Shown here: one piece after another, positions 63,306-64,000 of the stretch | How the letters are laid out: the number at the start of each line of letters is the position of its first letter | How positions within the stretch are numbered: position 1 is the first letter of the stretch | DNA from: Bog-756 sp963769765 | GTDB lineage: Bacteria; Actinomycetota; Acidimicrobiia; Acidimicrobiales; RAAP-2 | NCBI GenBank assembly: GCA_963769765.1 | Contig: CAVYNA010000001.1 | Span: forward strand, 62,001 to 126,000 | Reading direction: 5' to 3' | DNA: 64,000 nucleotides | Notes under the pieces: model-generated | Seen by the model: the letters and a program-made list of their open reading frames with translations, nothing else | The model's database searches: none | Told to the model about the DNA's origin: nothing | Made by a program: the position numbers and the translations under genes

Positions 63306-64000
63306 ATGAAGCTCAGCGAAGCTGAACGCGAGTCGCGCCGTTCGGGCGGCGAGCGAGGTGCGGAGCCGACCGTCAGCATCGTGATCCCGGCCAAGAACGA
63401 GGCCCTCAACCTGCCCCACGTCTTTTCCGCGCCCGCGGCGCTACGAGGTGATCTTGGTCGACGGACGGTCGACGACACGGTCAGGTCGGCCGCGGTCCGC
63501 CCCGACATCACCGTGGTGGGCCAGACCCGCAAGGGCAAGGGCAACGCTCTGGCCTGCGGCTTCGCGGTGGCCCAGGGGACTTCATCGTCATGCTCGACGC
63601 GGACGGCTCGACCGATCCGGCCGAGATCCCCCGCTTCGTCGAAGCCCTCAACAAGGGGCCGACTTCGCCAAGGGCAGCCGCTTCATGCCCGGGGCGGGCT
63701 CCAGCGACATCTCCCGGCTGCGCCAGGTGGGCAACTACTTTTTGAACAAGATCGTGAACCTGATCTACGGGACCCGCTACACCGACCTGTGTTACGGCTA
63801 CAACGCCTTCCGGCGGGAGTGCCTCTCGGTCATGGACCTCGAGGTCGGGGACGACAGCACCGATCCGGGCGCCATGCGCTGGGGCGACGGCTTCGAGGTC
63901 GAGACCCTGATCAACGTGCGCATCGCCAAGGCCGGCCTGGTGGTGGCCGAGGTCCCGAGCTTCGAGCACAGCCGCCACTTCGGCTCTTCGAACCTCAACG
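63306..64000 (+). pseudogene. GT2 glycosyltransferase, paralogue B (cut by window end; about four apparent frameshifts)
   Basis: From ATG 63306: PTVSIVIPAKNEALNLPHVF, then YEVILVDGRS, RKGKGNALACGFAV, DFIVMLDADGSTDPAEIPRF, ADFAKGSRFMPGAGSSDISR, DLCYGYNAFRRECLSVMDL and ETLINVRIAKAGLVVAEVPS. Frame changes near 63430, 63470, 63578 and 63655 break the gene. The last two are single-G losses in GGGG runs, judged against paralogue A. The two share most residues in every aligned block, so they are a recent tandem duplication. The 3' end is beyond the window. Confidence 0.78.

Overview
The window is high-GC DNA from an actinobacterium. The evidence is the gene order glmU-prs-rplY-pth-mfd-mazG-eno-ftsB-DUF501-ppx, frequent GTG starts, 4-nt gene overlaps, and many genes whose start codon lies about 6-8 nt behind a TANNNT hexamer, which suggests leaderless transcripts. 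An acidimicrobial-type lineage is possible, but the sequence alone does not prove it. No rRNA genes, CRISPR array, transposase or integrase was recognised.

Region 1 (1-6.9 kb, minus strand): the 5' three quarters of typA/bipA, then a three-gene minor-pilin operon (PilV-, PilW- and PilX-like). The PilV-like protein carries a large extracellular part with Cys-pair propeller repeats. Region 2 (7.1-13.9 kb, minus strand): a catabolic operon of biotin-dependent acyl-CoA carboxylase beta and alpha subunits, an AtuA-family protein and an acyl-CoA dehydrogenase. It resembles the leucine/acyclic-terpene (liu/atu) logic. Region 3 (14-27.8 kb, plus strand): a core housekeeping block of a shortened glmU, prs, rplY, pth, mfd, a SurA-like lipoprotein, mazG, eno, a FtsB-like divisome protein, DUF501 and a ppx/gppA phosphatase.

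Region 4 (27.8-45.5 kb): a cell-surface glycan or glycoprotein locus. It holds four multi-pass GT-C/DUF2079-like membrane proteins, two SAM methyltransferases, a second propeller lipoprotein, an unusually long fusion of three GT4 domains, and a membrane-anchored protein with repeated beta-sandwich units. The stretch around 29.4-34 kb is visibly poorer in GC and looks acquired. Region 5 (45.6-52.8 kb): a GNAT acetyltransferase, an SDR/acyltransferase pair, a GT2 enzyme, a coiled-coil NlpC/P60 hydrolase and a type-B carboxylesterase.

Region 6 (52.8-55.7 kb): an unusual UAA-anticodon tRNA with a short variable region, followed by an accessory patch of toxin-antitoxin genes. These are two MazF-type modules, a degenerate third pair and two strong palindromes. 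Region 7 (55.8-64 kb): a sulfatase, a DUF2510 membrane protein, an endonuclease/exonuclease/phosphatase-fold protein, a zinc-ribbon protein, a cupin, and two tandem paralogous GT2 genes; the second runs off the window.

From about 27.5 kb onward many genes can only be read by switching frame. Several switches lie in homopolymers, and paralogues in this window show what the intact reading should be. Most are therefore better explained as indel errors in the assembly than as gene decay. Frameshifted genes are given below as single composite loci.
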